This document shows positions 24,384 to 35,453 of a stretch of DNA of 64,000 nt, in pieces. Each line of letters starts with the position of its first letter. Within the stretch, counting starts at the first letter, position 1. Source of the DNA: Apodemus sylvaticus (lineage: Eukaryota > Chordata > Mammalia > Rodentia > Muridae); NCBI RefSeq assembly GCF_947179515.1, contig NC_067495.1, positions 63,262,127 through 63,326,126 of the forward strand. Reading direction: 5' to 3'. Both the position numbers and the translations under genes were made by a program. The notes beneath the pieces were generated by a model. That model was not told the origin of the DNA. It ran no database searches and worked only from the letters and a program-made list of their open reading frames with translations.

Positions 24384-24573
24384 AAAATGTGTCCACTCTG
24401 CTGCGCGCGTTGGTGGTACACGCCTTTAATTCCAGCATTTGGGAGGCAGAGGCAGGCATTTATCTGAGTTCAAGGACAGCATGGTCTACAGAGTGAGTTC
24501 CAGGACAGCCAAGGCTGCACAGAGAAACCCTGTCTCGAAAAACCAAACCAAAAAAATAAAATGTGTCCACTCT
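24384..24573 (+). repeat. B1 SINE with 16-bp target-site duplications
   Basis: The B1 body is about 24400-24557 (tggtggtacacgcctttaat, gaggcagaggcaggcattta, gagttccaggacagccaagg, gaaaccctgtctcgaaaaac). It is flanked by identical 16-mers aaaatgtgtccactct at 24384-24399 and 24558-24573, so it is a fairly recent insertion. Confidence 0.95.
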
Positions 24574-24579
24574 TTAGAA

Positions 24580-27500
24580 AAGATTCAGAAATTACAATGA
24601 GGGGGAGACCACAGGAAGAAGAGAACCCACAGCAGAGAGGAGTGTCATGGATTATCAGAGAGCTCCCATTGGCCAGGGTACACAGAGGACTGAAGGGGGT
24701 CATTTGCCAAGAGCTCTTCAGAGTACAGCCATGCCAAGAAGTTTGCACTTGAATCAAAGTGTAAGAGGCAGACATTGTGACAGGCAATGGGTGGGATGAT
24801 TGGACTTTCAGAAGAGTCTGGTCACTGAGGAGAAGCTGGGAGTGAGAAGGGAAGGAGTGAGCAGACTCTGGGAATGCAGGAAGCAGGACGGCAGTAGACA
24901 TGAAGAGCTTTGGCTGGCATTTGCCAGTCTGTGGGCACAGGGACAGCCTGCAGGCAGAATGGTGTCTCCAGGTACCATGTGGCCAGGGCTGACATGGGGA
25001 TGTCCCTCTGACAGCGTTTGTCCTTGGAAGGATGCTACTTATCGATTATCATTTGGAGTGGATGGCTAGAGGCACAAACTCAAGGAACTGTTGAACTTCC
25101 TATAATCACTCACTCATTCATTCACAAATTATATGGGGTTTCTGACAACTGGTCACTGATTCCCTTTAAGGAGCTAATGAATGCCATCTACTTTTTGTCA
25201 GTTATTTTGAGAATCCATGCATAACAAGACAGACATCAGGATGGAAAGACACTGTGGTGTCATGGGTGAATGGCTATCAGGCGTCAGGGGCATAGCACCT
25301 TGTCCTTCTGCTTATCTCTGTACCCTTCTCACATCATCAATCCTTGCCACAAGGAGAAGCAACCAGAGCTAGAAATGAGTCTATGTAGGTCTGGGCCCTC
25401 CCCAGACTTAGGGCTCTTCTTGATTCCGCATAGCAATCTGAATGAGTTCAGACCTTTATTTGGACAGCTGCCCCACCCCCTTCACCCTCATCCCTAGTTC
25501 CTTCCTTCTTCCCTGTCACAATAAGCTCCAGGCTCCAGTGATGGCAGGTACCCCCTAGGTTCCACTAGCACCCGGGGCTTCTGCCCTAGTGACTGCATAC
25601 ACTGAAGCTCTGTCTTCCAGGCAGGATTTCCAGACAAGACTGACAGTTCATCATCATCTCCAGCGCGGCTTTCCCTAGGCTCCATGGTCCTCCTCTGCTG
25701 CCGGCTGGATTCTAGAAAAGTGGCTCCCAATCATCTTCTTTATGTCCCAGAGAGTTTTGTCTCCACCTCCACCTGTTTTCAGGTTTTCTGGCAAGTCTGT
25801 TTTCAGATGCTCAGGGGAATCTAAACTGGCTGAGCAAAGGGACAATCTGGCTATGTGAAGTCATGGTCTCCAGCAGGACCCTTGAGGAATACCTGTGAGT
25901 CATTAGATGAGGGACATGAGTGACACTTCCTTCCATTTGAGAGGCCCCTCCTCCCTCTAGGGATGCTGGACAGTCCTCACCTCTGTCATAGAGCTTAGTA
26001 CTCTGAACGCTTTTGCCTACACGTGGAATAAACTCACCAGAAACTAACTGGAAAAGTGGATATAGGACCTTCACAGACGCTGCAGAGAAAGGACTTGGGC
26101 AGTCTCCAGCTGGGGTCCAAGACACTATACTGCTCTCATTACTGTGACTGGGGATCTTAAGGCTGCTCTCCAGGACCGAGTTGTAGATGTAGGTCCTGTT
26201 CCCCTGCACCTGTGTCTCCAGCCATGCCGCTGATGTCCATGGACTCAGTGAGCATGTCCACTAAGGCAGCGTGGACTCTTGTTGAGCCTGATCCTGGAGT
26301 CTTCCTCCAGTTGGTTTACCCTGTCATTTGTCTTCTGCTCCTGTCATAGAAGCTCCCCTTTTGTGGTCCCATGACATGTCACATCCTCCAGCCCCACACA
26401 GACATCATGGCTTTCTCCTTGTCCTCCACCTGGGATAGACACATGACATGGTGAGGAGCAGCTCACCTGTCCCCACTCTCTGCAGCCAAATCACCCTAGA
26501 CCACTAGTGTATGACATTTAGCTCCCAAGCCCTACTAGATCCCAGCCACTCAGCTCTACTGGCACAAGCTCTAACTAGGTGCAGAGAGCTGGGTATTTCC
26601 AGAGTGTGAGGTTCCTATCTGTGCACCAGCTACTCAGGAAGAGACAGAAAGGCCTGCCTCCTCATGGCCCACTGCATCCCATTCTGGAATTCATGTTGTC
26701 CTAATCTGTGTGCCTTCTGCCATTAGAGAAAGCAGTGCTTCTTATATAAACAGGATGGACGCGGTGCTGTGACAGGAACATGGGTTGGCTTCTGAAATTC
26801 CATGGACTACATAGTCTGATCACACAGACCTGATGGGATACTGTGTTCAAATAGCCAATAAATAATCGAAACAGTGTGCAACCTCTAAGCAAGGAGAAAA
26901 TCACAGAGAAAACTCACTGCAGAGCAGAACACATCTCAAGGAGGTCATAGGGAGAGTGGAACTCTTTTGGTTTTAGTGTGAACTGGCCGGGCTGTGAAGG
27001 GGATGAGTATCATGGTACCTCACCAGCTAGAAAGAGAACTAGCCTACAGCCCAGTGTTGCCACCGTTGGTCATAAGGACTGTAAGCCCACGGGGCACACA
27101 GATATTTGTGCAACCATGGGTTGGCTGTGCTATGAACAATCGTCAGGAAAAGGAAAGAGCCCGGGGAGCCTCTGGAGATGAGCACCTGAAGAAAACAGGG
27201 TGCACACCCATGATGTGATTTTAAAGAGTATAGGGCTTCAGTGGAGAGTGAACATGGTAAGTTGAGTAGATTTGGACCTGGGAGATGGCACGGTCGTGAT
27301 GAAAGGAGAAACTATAATGTCACCTGTAGGAAGAAGTGAAGGTGAAACCCATACTTACTGTTTTCCAATAAATTTCACTGGGAAAATGTGAAAACAAGAT
27401 CAAAAACAACTCAGTCTTCTGGCTGAGGGCAGTTGTGTTTCGTAAACAGGCAGCTTGGGCTACTCTAGTGGAGTCAAGCAGCCTTGAGGTGGGGCACCAA

Positions 27501-27990
27501 GGTTGCTTATTTTTATTTGGTTGCTTAATATATCCTGTGCACCAAGTCTGTGGGAAACGGGCGACCATAGTCCCGCCGTGGCAGTGCAGATGGAGGGAAA
27601 GTTTGCTCTGACTGCTCTGTAGCTGGTTCAGTCTGACAGTTTTCTTTATGTTCTGCCACAGATTTGTGTGTGTGGGCTGCCGCCCTTGTAGGCAAGCTGA
27701 TGTTCAAATCCCTTTCTGCTACTCTGATCACGTGGCCCCTTTCCTCACAGATGCTGAATGGTGACAAGGCCATGGCTGTGGAGCCCCAGCTCTCTTCCAA
27801 CCCGCGCTCCTGGAGACTTTGTCCACTCCACGGGGTTCTTGGGCATTTCCCCTTCAGCTAGACTGCCCTCGATCCCTACAGAATGCTGCACATCTGGTCC
27901 TCCTTTCTGGAGGACAAGGCACAGATAGGAGTGTCTGCTTTGGTCTGTTCTCTGAAGGGTGTCAGCTTGACTACCCCCTCAGGATTTAGT
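24580..27990. other. Gene-free stretch with weak minus-strand open segment
   Basis: No named repeat was recognised in these 3.4 kb, which makes it the longest unique-looking block of the window. The minus strand at 25811-26460 has a 132-codon frame and, upstream, an out-of-frame Glu/Arg-rich stretch; neither matches a protein I know. It could hold unannotated exons or regulatory DNA of the neighbouring gene, but nothing direct supports that. Confidence 0.3.
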
Positions 27991-27998
27991 TCTCTGTG

Positions 27999-28035
27999 CC
28001 CCGCCCCGCCCCCGCCCCCGCCCCGCCCCCGCCAT
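27999..28035 (+). repeat. (CCCCGCC)n GC-rich tract
   Basis: A run of CCGCCCC/CCCCCGCC units, each containing the reverse complement of a GC-box (GGGCGG). It lies about 1.1 kb upstream of the CpG island. It may bind Sp1-type factors, but this is inference only. Confidence 0.7.
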
Positions 28036-28749
28036 CGCCCTCTCCACACCAGCAGTGAGCAGGGATTCACTGTTCCCTGTCTACACTGTGATTTTACACC
28101 CCATGCCAGAAGCACTAGGTGTTGAGAGCGGACTCTGCATTTCATCCTGAAGTGAGATGTCAGGTCCTGTTCTCTTTTGCCCTCTGGGCAGGGATGTGCA
28201 CTTGTTGGTCCAGGTCAGGAACTTCAGAATCTCAAGGGCAGACAGCCAAGAGTCAGGTAGCACCTGGCTGTGGACCTGGCCTTTCCCAGTCCCTGCTCAA
28301 CCTGCCCAGCCCAGGTTTGGCTGTCTGTCCCTCCCCAGTGGGGACTGCCCTGGAGGCCAGGTGCCCTTGCTTTACAGGGGCCACCTGGCCGTGGGAGGAG
28401 GGGTCTTGACGCACCTGGGCTTTGCAGAAGCCCCTGTGCTGTGGAGGGGGCTGAGGGGGGCAGGATGCAGTCTGCGGTTCAGGTTCTCTGCTCCTGAGAG
28501 CAGCTCGAAGGCAGCCCACCTTCCTCTGGGCTCCAGACCTGTGCATCCCCAGGGCCTGGCGCAGGCTCTGTGCACAGTACAGTGGCGGGGCCTTATGAAT
28601 GAGCAAGCATTCTTTATTCTCTCCTTTGGAAATGTTACTGGGGGAGGGCGGGCAGGAAGGGGAGCGGGCTCAGAAAATGGCTCAGCAGGCTGCGTGGGGA
28701 GCTGGGAAGACTCATGCTTTCCTGGGTGGCAGTGGTGGCAGTGACGAGT

Positions 28750-28752
28750 TGT

Positions 28753-28806
<54 letters not shown>
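28750..28806 (+). repeat. (TG)n(AG)n compound microsatellite
   Basis: About 14 TG units followed by about 15 AG units. Confidence 0.95.
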
Positions 28807-28808
<2 letters not shown>

Positions 28809-28962
28809 CAGAGACACACAGACATAGGGAATTAGATTGACAGCAGTGCTCTAGTGCCTCTGTGCCAGTTTGAGAGACAGAGACACAGCAATGGACACAC
28901 AGACACACACAGAATGAGAGAGAGGACTGTGGGAGGGAGAGAGAGTAAGCTCTTGCTCCACT

Positions 28963-29042
28963 GTGTGTGTGTGTGTGTGTGTGTGTGTCAGAGCTCATGC
29001 TGCTCTGTCTGTCTGTCTCTGTCTGTCTCTGCTCTGTCTGTC
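28963..29042 (+). repeat. (GT)n and (TGTC)n microsatellites
   Basis: About 13 GT units at 28963-28988, then CTGT/TGTC-type repeats at 29003-29042, about 100-150 bp upstream of the open frame of the gene region. Confidence 0.9.
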
Positions 29043-29109
29043 TAGGGGAAACCCCCCTCCTCTGGATGTTGGAACATTGCCTCTGGGCTCCTTGAGGCAG
29101 GGCTAGCCC

Positions 29110-30066
29110 ATGTTCAAGGCCTCCCCTCCCAGCCTAGCAAGGTTCTCACTTGAATCATGGCCACCTTCCCTTATGGGGAAAGGGGCAGAGCCCCCCCCAC
29201 CAGCCCTCCCTCCCGCCCGCCAAAGACACGGAAGCCTCATCCCTCCGGCCCAGCGCACAGCCCTGTCCCCGTCCCCGTCATCGCCTTCCCCAGCGCGTGG
29301 GCGCCCAGAGGCTGCGCACTGGTACCCCAGCCCGGCTCAGCCGCCCCCGCCCGCCCGCCCGCAGCCCCGCAGCAGCCACAGGGGGAACCAAAGAGCCAGA
29401 AGCCTTCCCAGCTGCCCGGACCACAGACGCCAACCCCCCCGCCCGCCCGCCCCCACCCCACGCCGCCCGCCCGCCCGCGCCCCGCACGCCAGCCAGCCCA
29501 CGACCGAGCGGCGGCGGCGGCGGCTGCAGGCTGCGGAGACCGAGTCGGCTGCGCGCGCTGGCGGCCGGCGCTCGCCACCCCGGGTGACTCGCTCGCTCCG
29601 TCCGCAGCGGGGTCCCAGTCCGCGGCCGCCGCGCGAGCCCCCGGCCCGCGTTCCGGCGCCCACCGGCCCTCGCCGCCTCTCCGCCCCCTCAGTGCCCGGC
29701 AAGGGAGGTCGCGGCAGCGGCCCGGCGGCAGCGGTGACCGTGGCGTCCGCGGCGACAGTGGCGGCGGAGGTGGCAGCCGCGGCGGCGGCGGCGGCAGCCG
29801 CGGCGGAGGCGGCGGCGGCGACCGTGGCGGAGGCGGTGGCGGAGGCCTCCGTGGCGGAGGCGGAAGCAGAGGTGGAGGCTGAGGTGGAGGCCGAGGCCTC
29901 GGCGGAGGCCAGGCGGGGGGAGGCGGCGGCCCTGGCCGCGGGGAAGGCAGAGGCCGGCGGCGCGGCCGCGGCGGTGGCAGCCACCGAGGCCAGCCTGGCG
30001 GAGGCCAGCCTGGAGGAGGCCAGCCTGGCGGAGGCTGCTGCGTCGCCTTCCTACGGGAGGGTGGAT
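29110..30066 (+). other. In-frame upstream open extension of Pabpc1l2
   Basis: A stop-free frame of 319 codons, preceded immediately by TAG (29104-29106), runs without interruption into the PABP-like frame. Its first 200 codons are Pro/Arg/Ser-rich. Residues about 205-320 are Ala/Glu/Val-rich (repeated EAEVEAE and EASLAEA-like units) from a GCGGAGG-type repeat. In such GC-rich DNA stops are rare, so the frame may be chance, but it could give an N-terminally extended protein through an upstream AUG or a near-cognate codon. Confidence 0.4.
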
Positions 30067-30750
30067 ATGGACGAAGAGCTGGCGGCGGCCTTGGCCGCAG
30101 AAGAGGAGGAGGCGGCGGCCGGGGGCTCGGACGATGGCAACCCAGACTTTCCCACGGCCTCGCTGTACGTGGGCGACCTGCACCCCGAGGTGACCGAGTC
30201 CATGCTGTATGAGAAGTTCAGCCCTGCCGGGCCCATCCTGTCCATCCGCCTCTGCAGGGACAAGGTCACCCGGCGCTCTCTGGGCTACGCATATGTCAAC
30301 TACCAGCAACCGGTGGACGCCAAGCGGGCCCTGGAGACCATGAACTTTGACATGATCAATGGCAGGCCAGTGCGCATCATGTGGTCCCAGCGGGACCCGT
30401 CGCTGCGCAAGAGCGGGGTGGGCAACGTCTTCATCAAGAACCTGGGCAAGACCATCGACAACAAGGCGCTGTACAACATCTTCTCGGTCTTTGGCAACAT
30501 CCTGTCCTGCAAGGTGGCCTGTGACGAAAAGGGGCCCAAGGGCTACGGGTTCGTGCACTTCCAGAAGCAGGAGTCGGCCGAGCGGGCCATCGACGCGCTG
30601 AACGGCATGTTCCTCAACTACCGCAAGATTTTCGTGGGGAGATTCAAGTCCCACAAGGAGCGAGAGGCCGAGAGGGGAGCCTGGGCGCGCCAGTCCACCA
30701 GCGCTGACTTCAAGGATTTCGAAATCGACTCGGATGACGAGGCCACCTTT
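29170..30750 (+). promoter_or_regulatory. CpG island spanning 5' region and CDS of Pabpc1l2
   Basis: The base composition rises abruptly to very GC- and CpG-rich (for example 29450-30000, with GCGGCGG runs), in contrast to the AT-rich surroundings. It contains many GC-box-like sites. It covers the whole coding region and about 900 bp upstream, so it most likely contains the promoter; the exact transcription start cannot be read from sequence. On an X chromosome such an island would be expected to be methylated on the inactive copy. Confidence 0.85.
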
Positions 30751-30756
30751 CGATGA
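30067..30756 (+). CDS. Pabpc1l2: Polyadenylate-binding protein 1-like 2 (two-RRM PABP), intronless
   Basis: A 229-residue protein. It is an X-linked, single-exon, PABPC-derived retrogene family; human PABPC1L2A/B have about 200 residues and I recognise this as their rodent counterpart. RRM1 spans about residues 31-107 (RNP2 LYVGDL 33-38, RNP1 SLGYAYVN 71-78) and RRM2 about 120-196 (RNP2 VFIKNL 121-126, RNP1 KGYGFVHF 158-165). RRM3, RRM4 and the C-terminal MLLE domain of full PABPC proteins are absent. Expected role: cytoplasmic poly(A) RNA binding, possibly translation or mRNA stability, without the MLLE-dependent partners. The chosen ATG has G at -3 and +4 and begins an acidic leader (EELAAAL, EEEEAAAGG). 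At the position where the human protein starts (before ASLYVGD) this sequence has ACG (Thr), so that start is not available here. Confidence 0.92.
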   Translation: MDEELAAALAAEEEEAAAGGSDDGNPDFPTASLYVGDLHPEVTESMLYEKFSPAGPILSIRLCRDKVTRRSLGYAYVNYQQPVDAKRALETMNFDMINGRPVRIMWSQRDPSLRKSGVGNVFIKNLGKTIDNKALYNIFSVFGNILSCKVACDEKGPKGYGFVHFQKQESAERAIDALNGMFLNYRKIFVGRFKSHKEREAERGAWARQSTSADFKDFEIDSDDEATFR

Positions 30757-30866
30757 AGACATCCCAGGACCCAGCCAGTAGAGCCGAATCTTGGCTCCTA
30801 CCCCCGTTTACAGCCCCCACCCCCCCAACCCACCAGCAGTGTATTGTATTGGGAGTGCAGGTTTCT

Positions 30867-31010
30867 CCCCCCCCCTCACCTCTTCCCCCTCCCTCTCTCC
30901 CCAGCTCACTCTCCCCCTTCACCCCTCCCGCTCCTCTTTTCCCCTTTCCTCCCCCCTCTTGCCCTCCCTCCCTCTCTCTTCCTCCCCCCTCTCCCCCCCC
31001 CACCTCAGAG
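30867..31010 (+). repeat. Polypyrimidine (CCCTCT-like) tract
   Basis: A C/T-only-dominated stretch just downstream of the stop codon. Low complexity explains the long Pro/Ser- and Gly/Glu-rich chance frames on both strands. Confidence 0.85.
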
Positions 31011-31931
31011 CTAGCTAGATTCCCCATCCCCTCTCTGCTCTCTGCTCTCAGCCCCTCTCCTCTTCTGTCCTCTGCTCTTCCCTCCTCTCCCCAGCTGCAG
31101 CAAGGGCCCCCTGTAGAGAATAATCCCACTAATCTGTGCCATTGGAGAGGTTAAAGGCTGCCTCTTCTCCCAGTGGTGGTCGGTCTGATTCTTAAAAGTG
31201 TTTTTCTGTCTCTTTGTTTACTGCACAGGTGATGCAATTCGTGGTAGAACTGTCTGGAAGGAGAAGGAAGTCTGATGTGGGAGAAAGAAGCAAGAGTGTA
31301 ATTGCTTCCCACCATCCCAATACCCAGAGAGAAGCCCCTTTATCTTCTTTGGTGTGCTGTTTTTCCAGGCTCTCTGCTCTGCCTCTCTCTCCCTCTAGCC
31401 CCAGACCCCCCCTTCCCCATTGGCATTCTTGTAGAGTGGTTCATGTATGTGGTGTTTCTTAACCTGCTTTTTTTCCAGCAACTAAAACCAAACAGAAATC
31501 AACGCGTTGGACTTCTTTCCATGCTATTCAACAGGCTTATGATAAGACCGTCATCTTCAGTGCCTGCAGAGTGCTCCTGTGTATCCATGGACCTTAACAT
31601 TTCTGTAATCATTCCTGCATTGTTGGACATTCAGGTGGTGCCTAGTTCTTTCCCTGTGTTTAAAACCAACACTGTGTGCCCTGAGGAGTGAATCCTTCCT
31701 TGTCAAGCCAAATCTAGGCTAGCATCCTGGATGCTCCCTCCTTAACTGTGGACTTGCAGGGTCCACATATAGACGTTTCAAAGACTTTCCCTGTGTGTTG
31801 CCAAAAGGCTCCCTTTCATGAGCATTGTACAAGTTTGTATTTGTGCCAGCCAGCCAGCCAGCCAGTGCAGCTAGGAAAAAGAAAAAAATGGATATGCTCA
31901 TGGTCCCTGCACAGTCTCATGGCCCCCCTCT

Positions 31932-31933
<2 letters not shown>

Positions 31934-32007
<74 letters not shown>

Positions 32008-32008
32008 G
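31934..32008 (+). repeat. (TC)n microsatellite in the 3' UTR
   Basis: About 35 TC units with a few interruptions (cgctctc). Confidence 0.95.
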
Positions 32009-32485
32009 CTTGTGTGTATGTCTCTGTATGCGTGTGTGTGCACACGGCGTGTGTGCGTGGTCACTCTCATGAGCTGCAAATGGCATCTTCACTGCTGTGG
32101 TTATTTCACTGGAATTGAATGCTGTTTACCACCCCTTTCCTGCGTTCCTGCTTCCTTGCCTTTTCCCTCTTGCCAGAAACATAAATCAGCTATGTTGCAA
32201 GAAAAAAAACCAAAATCACTAAGCAGATGATTTAACAGAAGCAATGGAATGCTAAAATGCTGTCAGCAATCAATCCTAATGACTCCCATGCCTTCTTGAA
32301 TTGTCCTCATCTCTATGTGCCCGCTGTTTTTCAGTAACCTCTGAGACATTTTCTTGTTTCTCTAGTATTGTTCTTATGCATTGTCATATGTGTATATTAT
32401 AATGTATATACTGTTTTTATATCTGCTTTTCACGTGTGTGTTTGTGTGTATATGCGCAAAGACTGCTGAGCTTTCATTTTCTGTC

Positions 32486-32491
32486 ATTAAA
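32486..32491 (+). terminator. Likely polyadenylation signal ATTAAA
   Basis: ATTAAA, the commonest variant signal, is followed within 15-30 bases by a T-rich and TG-rich element (ttttaaaatattttccttgg, then gctgatggtactt). It is the best candidate for the 3' end of the Pabpc1l2 transcript. Confidence 0.5.
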
Positions 32492-32519
32492 GATACTTTT
32501 AAAATATTTTCCTTGGCTG

Positions 32520-33465
32520 ATGGTACTTGATTTTTGTCTTGGGTAACATGAAAAATATGTACATTGAAGTAGATAGATTGAATCATCAATGTGTATGAAT
32601 ATTCCTGTCTATATATCCATCTGTTTTGTGTTTGTGTACACTTTATTAACTTCATTTTTCTAATCAACCTTAATAACATTCAAGGTTTTTTCCTGATTAA
32701 ATGTGTAGAAGAAATTTCAAATGTTAAAAATATGTGTTACCTGTCTTGTTATGAAAGAAAAATGCATTATTTAATTGCTATACTCAAAGATAGTATACAT
32801 TTACCTCCTTATGCTGGTTCAGGCCTGCAAGTGTTCCAGATGTACTCTTATAATTATCTTTTGTTTCTGTATATGGTTTATCTTTTAATTGATCTAAACA
32901 CTTTGTAATTTGATATATTTTCACATTTGTTTTATATAAATTATATGTAATTAAGATTGGAAATATATATTTAAAATTTTTCAATATAAAAGGGGGCAGT
33001 AAAAGAGACCCTACAACATTTCTGTTTACCACTACTTACAAAACATGAAATATATCTCTTGACTATTTATAATATAATATACATTGTTTCAGTGAGGTAT
33101 AGTTTCACCCTCACAATTCTTTAAGAATCATCATCTTGTAAATCACTCAGTAGATTCATGCATTTTAGTTACAAATTTCGTCACTGTGATATCCACTCAT
33201 ATCTAAAACAAAATCATCTGAGGACATGTTCAAAATATTTCCCCATACAAGATCAATTCTATGAACACTTCTTTTTTTCTCCCTTTCAACTGCACTTCAG
33301 ACTAAGTATATAGATATGTCAAATATTTTGGACTGGTTAAGTTCTTTACTTAGAGATCCGCCCCTGGAGTAGTGCAGGAGAGTCTACTACTCACCTCAGT
33401 TCTTTCTGTTGCTCCTTGTACTTTTTTTGTTTTTATAAAACTTCACTTAAAAAGTGAAAGTGAAG
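32520..33465. other. AT-rich, nothing recognised
   Basis: AT-rich intergenic DNA with chance frames only. Confidence 0.35.
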
Positions 33466-33677
33466 ATCCAGCACAGTGCTTCTCAACCTGTGGGTCAAGA
33501 CCCTTCGGGGAGAATCGTAAGATATCCTGCTCATCAGATATTTACATTACAATTCAGAAAAGTAGCAAAAGTATAAAGTAGCAACAAAGTAATTTCATAG
33601 TTTGGGGTCACCACAACACAGGGCACTGTATTAAAGTGGTTGCAGCATTAAGAAGATTGAAGACCACTGCTCTAGCA
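33466..33677 (+). mobile_element. hAT-type DNA transposon remnant (URR1-like)
   Basis: The element at 33474-33669 starts CAGTGCTTCTCAACCTGTGG and ends GAAGACCACTG, terminal inverted repeats of the rodent URR1 (hAT-Charlie) type. The flanking 8-mers atccagca and ctctagca match at 6 of 8 positions, fitting the 8-bp duplication of hAT elements. It is non-autonomous with no coding capacity. Confidence 0.8.
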
Positions 33678-33679
33678 CA

Positions 33680-34320
33680 TTAAAAGACAGAAGAAAAACT
33701 TCATTTTAGTTTTTCTACAGGCCTTTTCTATATATCTATAAGAATTTCCAAACAAACGTAACCACAACTGCATAAAAGTTAGATTTTTAATACTCCCCCC
33801 CCCCCCGTTTTGGTAAAGTAGCTCTTCATGCTTATTTCTCTGTTATTCCCACAATCATAGTTAATTGTTTTGTAGTTGTATTGCCCCTCCTCCCTTATCC
33901 CAGGGAAAATTATTTAACAGTCATTTTCCTCATTCTGGCTGTTAAGTAACACTTGAAATTCAAGATAACTGTCAGAAATGTTTATTAGAAAGAAGAAAAT
34001 AAGAGTATGTTTAATAAATCACTTGTAATGTTTCTATAAACTATAATGCAAAATAAAACTATGTATAACTCAGTAGGATTGACTAATTTATGTCATCTAC
34101 CACTTCTTTGTAGACCCTTCTTATAGGTCAAGACAACTTTGACAATTTGGCACAGAATTACTGGAAGCTTTCTTTTAACATTTTTTTGTAGGCTATAGAT
34201 TACTTTTATTGTTCATAGAAATTATATCTTAAAATATATCTGTCATATTATTTGGTTAGCCCATCCTATAAAAGGTTCAAAAGTAACCTCTCATTCATAA
34301 AGATGAATAGCTATTAGTAT
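33680..34320. other. AT-rich, nothing recognised
   Basis: A poly-C run of about 14 lies near 33795. No gene or repeat was named. Confidence 0.35.
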
Positions 34321-34327
34321 GATACAA

Positions 34328-34450
34328 AGATGTTAGCCAGGTGTGATTGTACACAACTGCAATCTAAGAACCCAGAAGTCTAAGGCGGGATAATCCTGAT
34401 ATTCAGACCTGCCTGCATACATAACTAGACAGTGTCTCACAATAAATATT
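34328..34450 (+). repeat. Old B1/PB1-type SINE
   Basis: The diverged B1 order is agccaggtgtgattgtacac, aatctaagaacccagaagtc, taaggcgggataatcc, cctgcctgcatacataacta, cagtgtctcacaataaat. Confidence 0.65.
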
Positions 34451-35174
34451 TAATTATCCATGTTCATTACCAGGACAAATATTGCCTTAACTTTGATTTA
34501 CCAAGATAAAATCCATTTCATATCTAGCAGCAAAATAATCTGAGTGGACTGAGAATGAGATCAGTTTGCCAATTTCTACAAAAAAGCAAGCGAGGTTTCT
34601 GATCAGGTTGTGTGAAACATAGATGGACTATATTATCTCTTATACCATAGTTTTAAATTTTCTAATACATTAACCTTCCTTTTACATAGGTCTTTGAACA
34701 AAGTTTTGTTGCATTCAGAGTAGTAGTTTACATTTATTATATTAAATTTCTTAAATGAAACTCTTTATGAGGTATTATAAATAGAATTTATTCCCTAATT
34801 TTTCATTGATTATTGATACTGCATAGAAATAAAAATATTTTTATATATTGGTCTTATACTCTATAATTTTTCTTTTATTGATTCTTGTACTTTATAAAGA
34901 GATTGTGGCCATTGAAAGCTAGAGTAATCAAAGTAGCAATGTAGCATAATTAAAAATAGGCTCTTTGACCATCTAAACGTGAGCTGCAACAATGAACATG
35001 TCACAAACCCATGAGGACTCAACCTTATACAATAGTGTAGACATCTGAGAAAAGCTAGGTACAGGAGAGAGGTCTTCCTTAGGAAAAGCACACCAGCTGT
35101 TTGCCCAATGCTAAATGATTTGTCCTGGAAGCATACATGTAAGTAAAATTATATAGATTCAACAGGTTATATTT

Positions 35175-35177
35175 AGG

Positions 35178-35217
<40 letters not shown>

Positions 35218-35402
35218 CACACACTAACAATTAGTGAAAATAGAGGCCATGAATTTATAGGAGAAAGGAGTAAATGGGAGGAGGGGTTTGGAGGGAGAAA
35301 AAAGAAGGGAAAATGTAATTAAATTATACTCTCAAGAAAAAAATCTTATAGGCACTAACAGTGAGGAGATAAGTTTAAACAAAGTATATATGTATACACA
35401 CA

Positions 35403-35434
<32 letters not shown>

Positions 35435-35440
35435 GCACAT
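35175..35440 (+). repeat. Old L1 3' end with flanking (CA)n tracts
   Basis: A (CA)n tract at 35180-35225 leads into an L1 3' UTR (acaattagtgaaaatagagg to attaaattatactctcaaga, 35225-35345). A second (CA)n tract is at 35402-35440. Confidence 0.6.
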
Positions 35441-35453
35441 ACAATGGCACAGT

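Larger units (their letters stand above)
30757..32510 (+). other. Pabpc1l2 3' UTR (inferred)
   Basis: No coding frame follows the stop. The region contains a C/T-rich tract (30867-31010) and a (TC)n microsatellite (31934-32008), then ends near a polyadenylation signal at 32486. The extent is inferred from the first strong signal followed by a GT/T-rich stretch, not from transcripts. Confidence 0.5.

Noticed and set aside
28372..28998. 208-codon minus-strand frame upstream of Pabpc1l2
   Set aside because: Its N-terminal half is translated TG/AG microsatellites (Thr-His and Ser-Leu repeats) and the rest has no domain.
29689..30762. 357-codon antisense frame across Pabpc1l2, and the 215-codon antisense frame at 29337-29984
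   Set aside because: These are mirror frames of a very GC-rich coding strand where stops are rare; no domain and no independent support.
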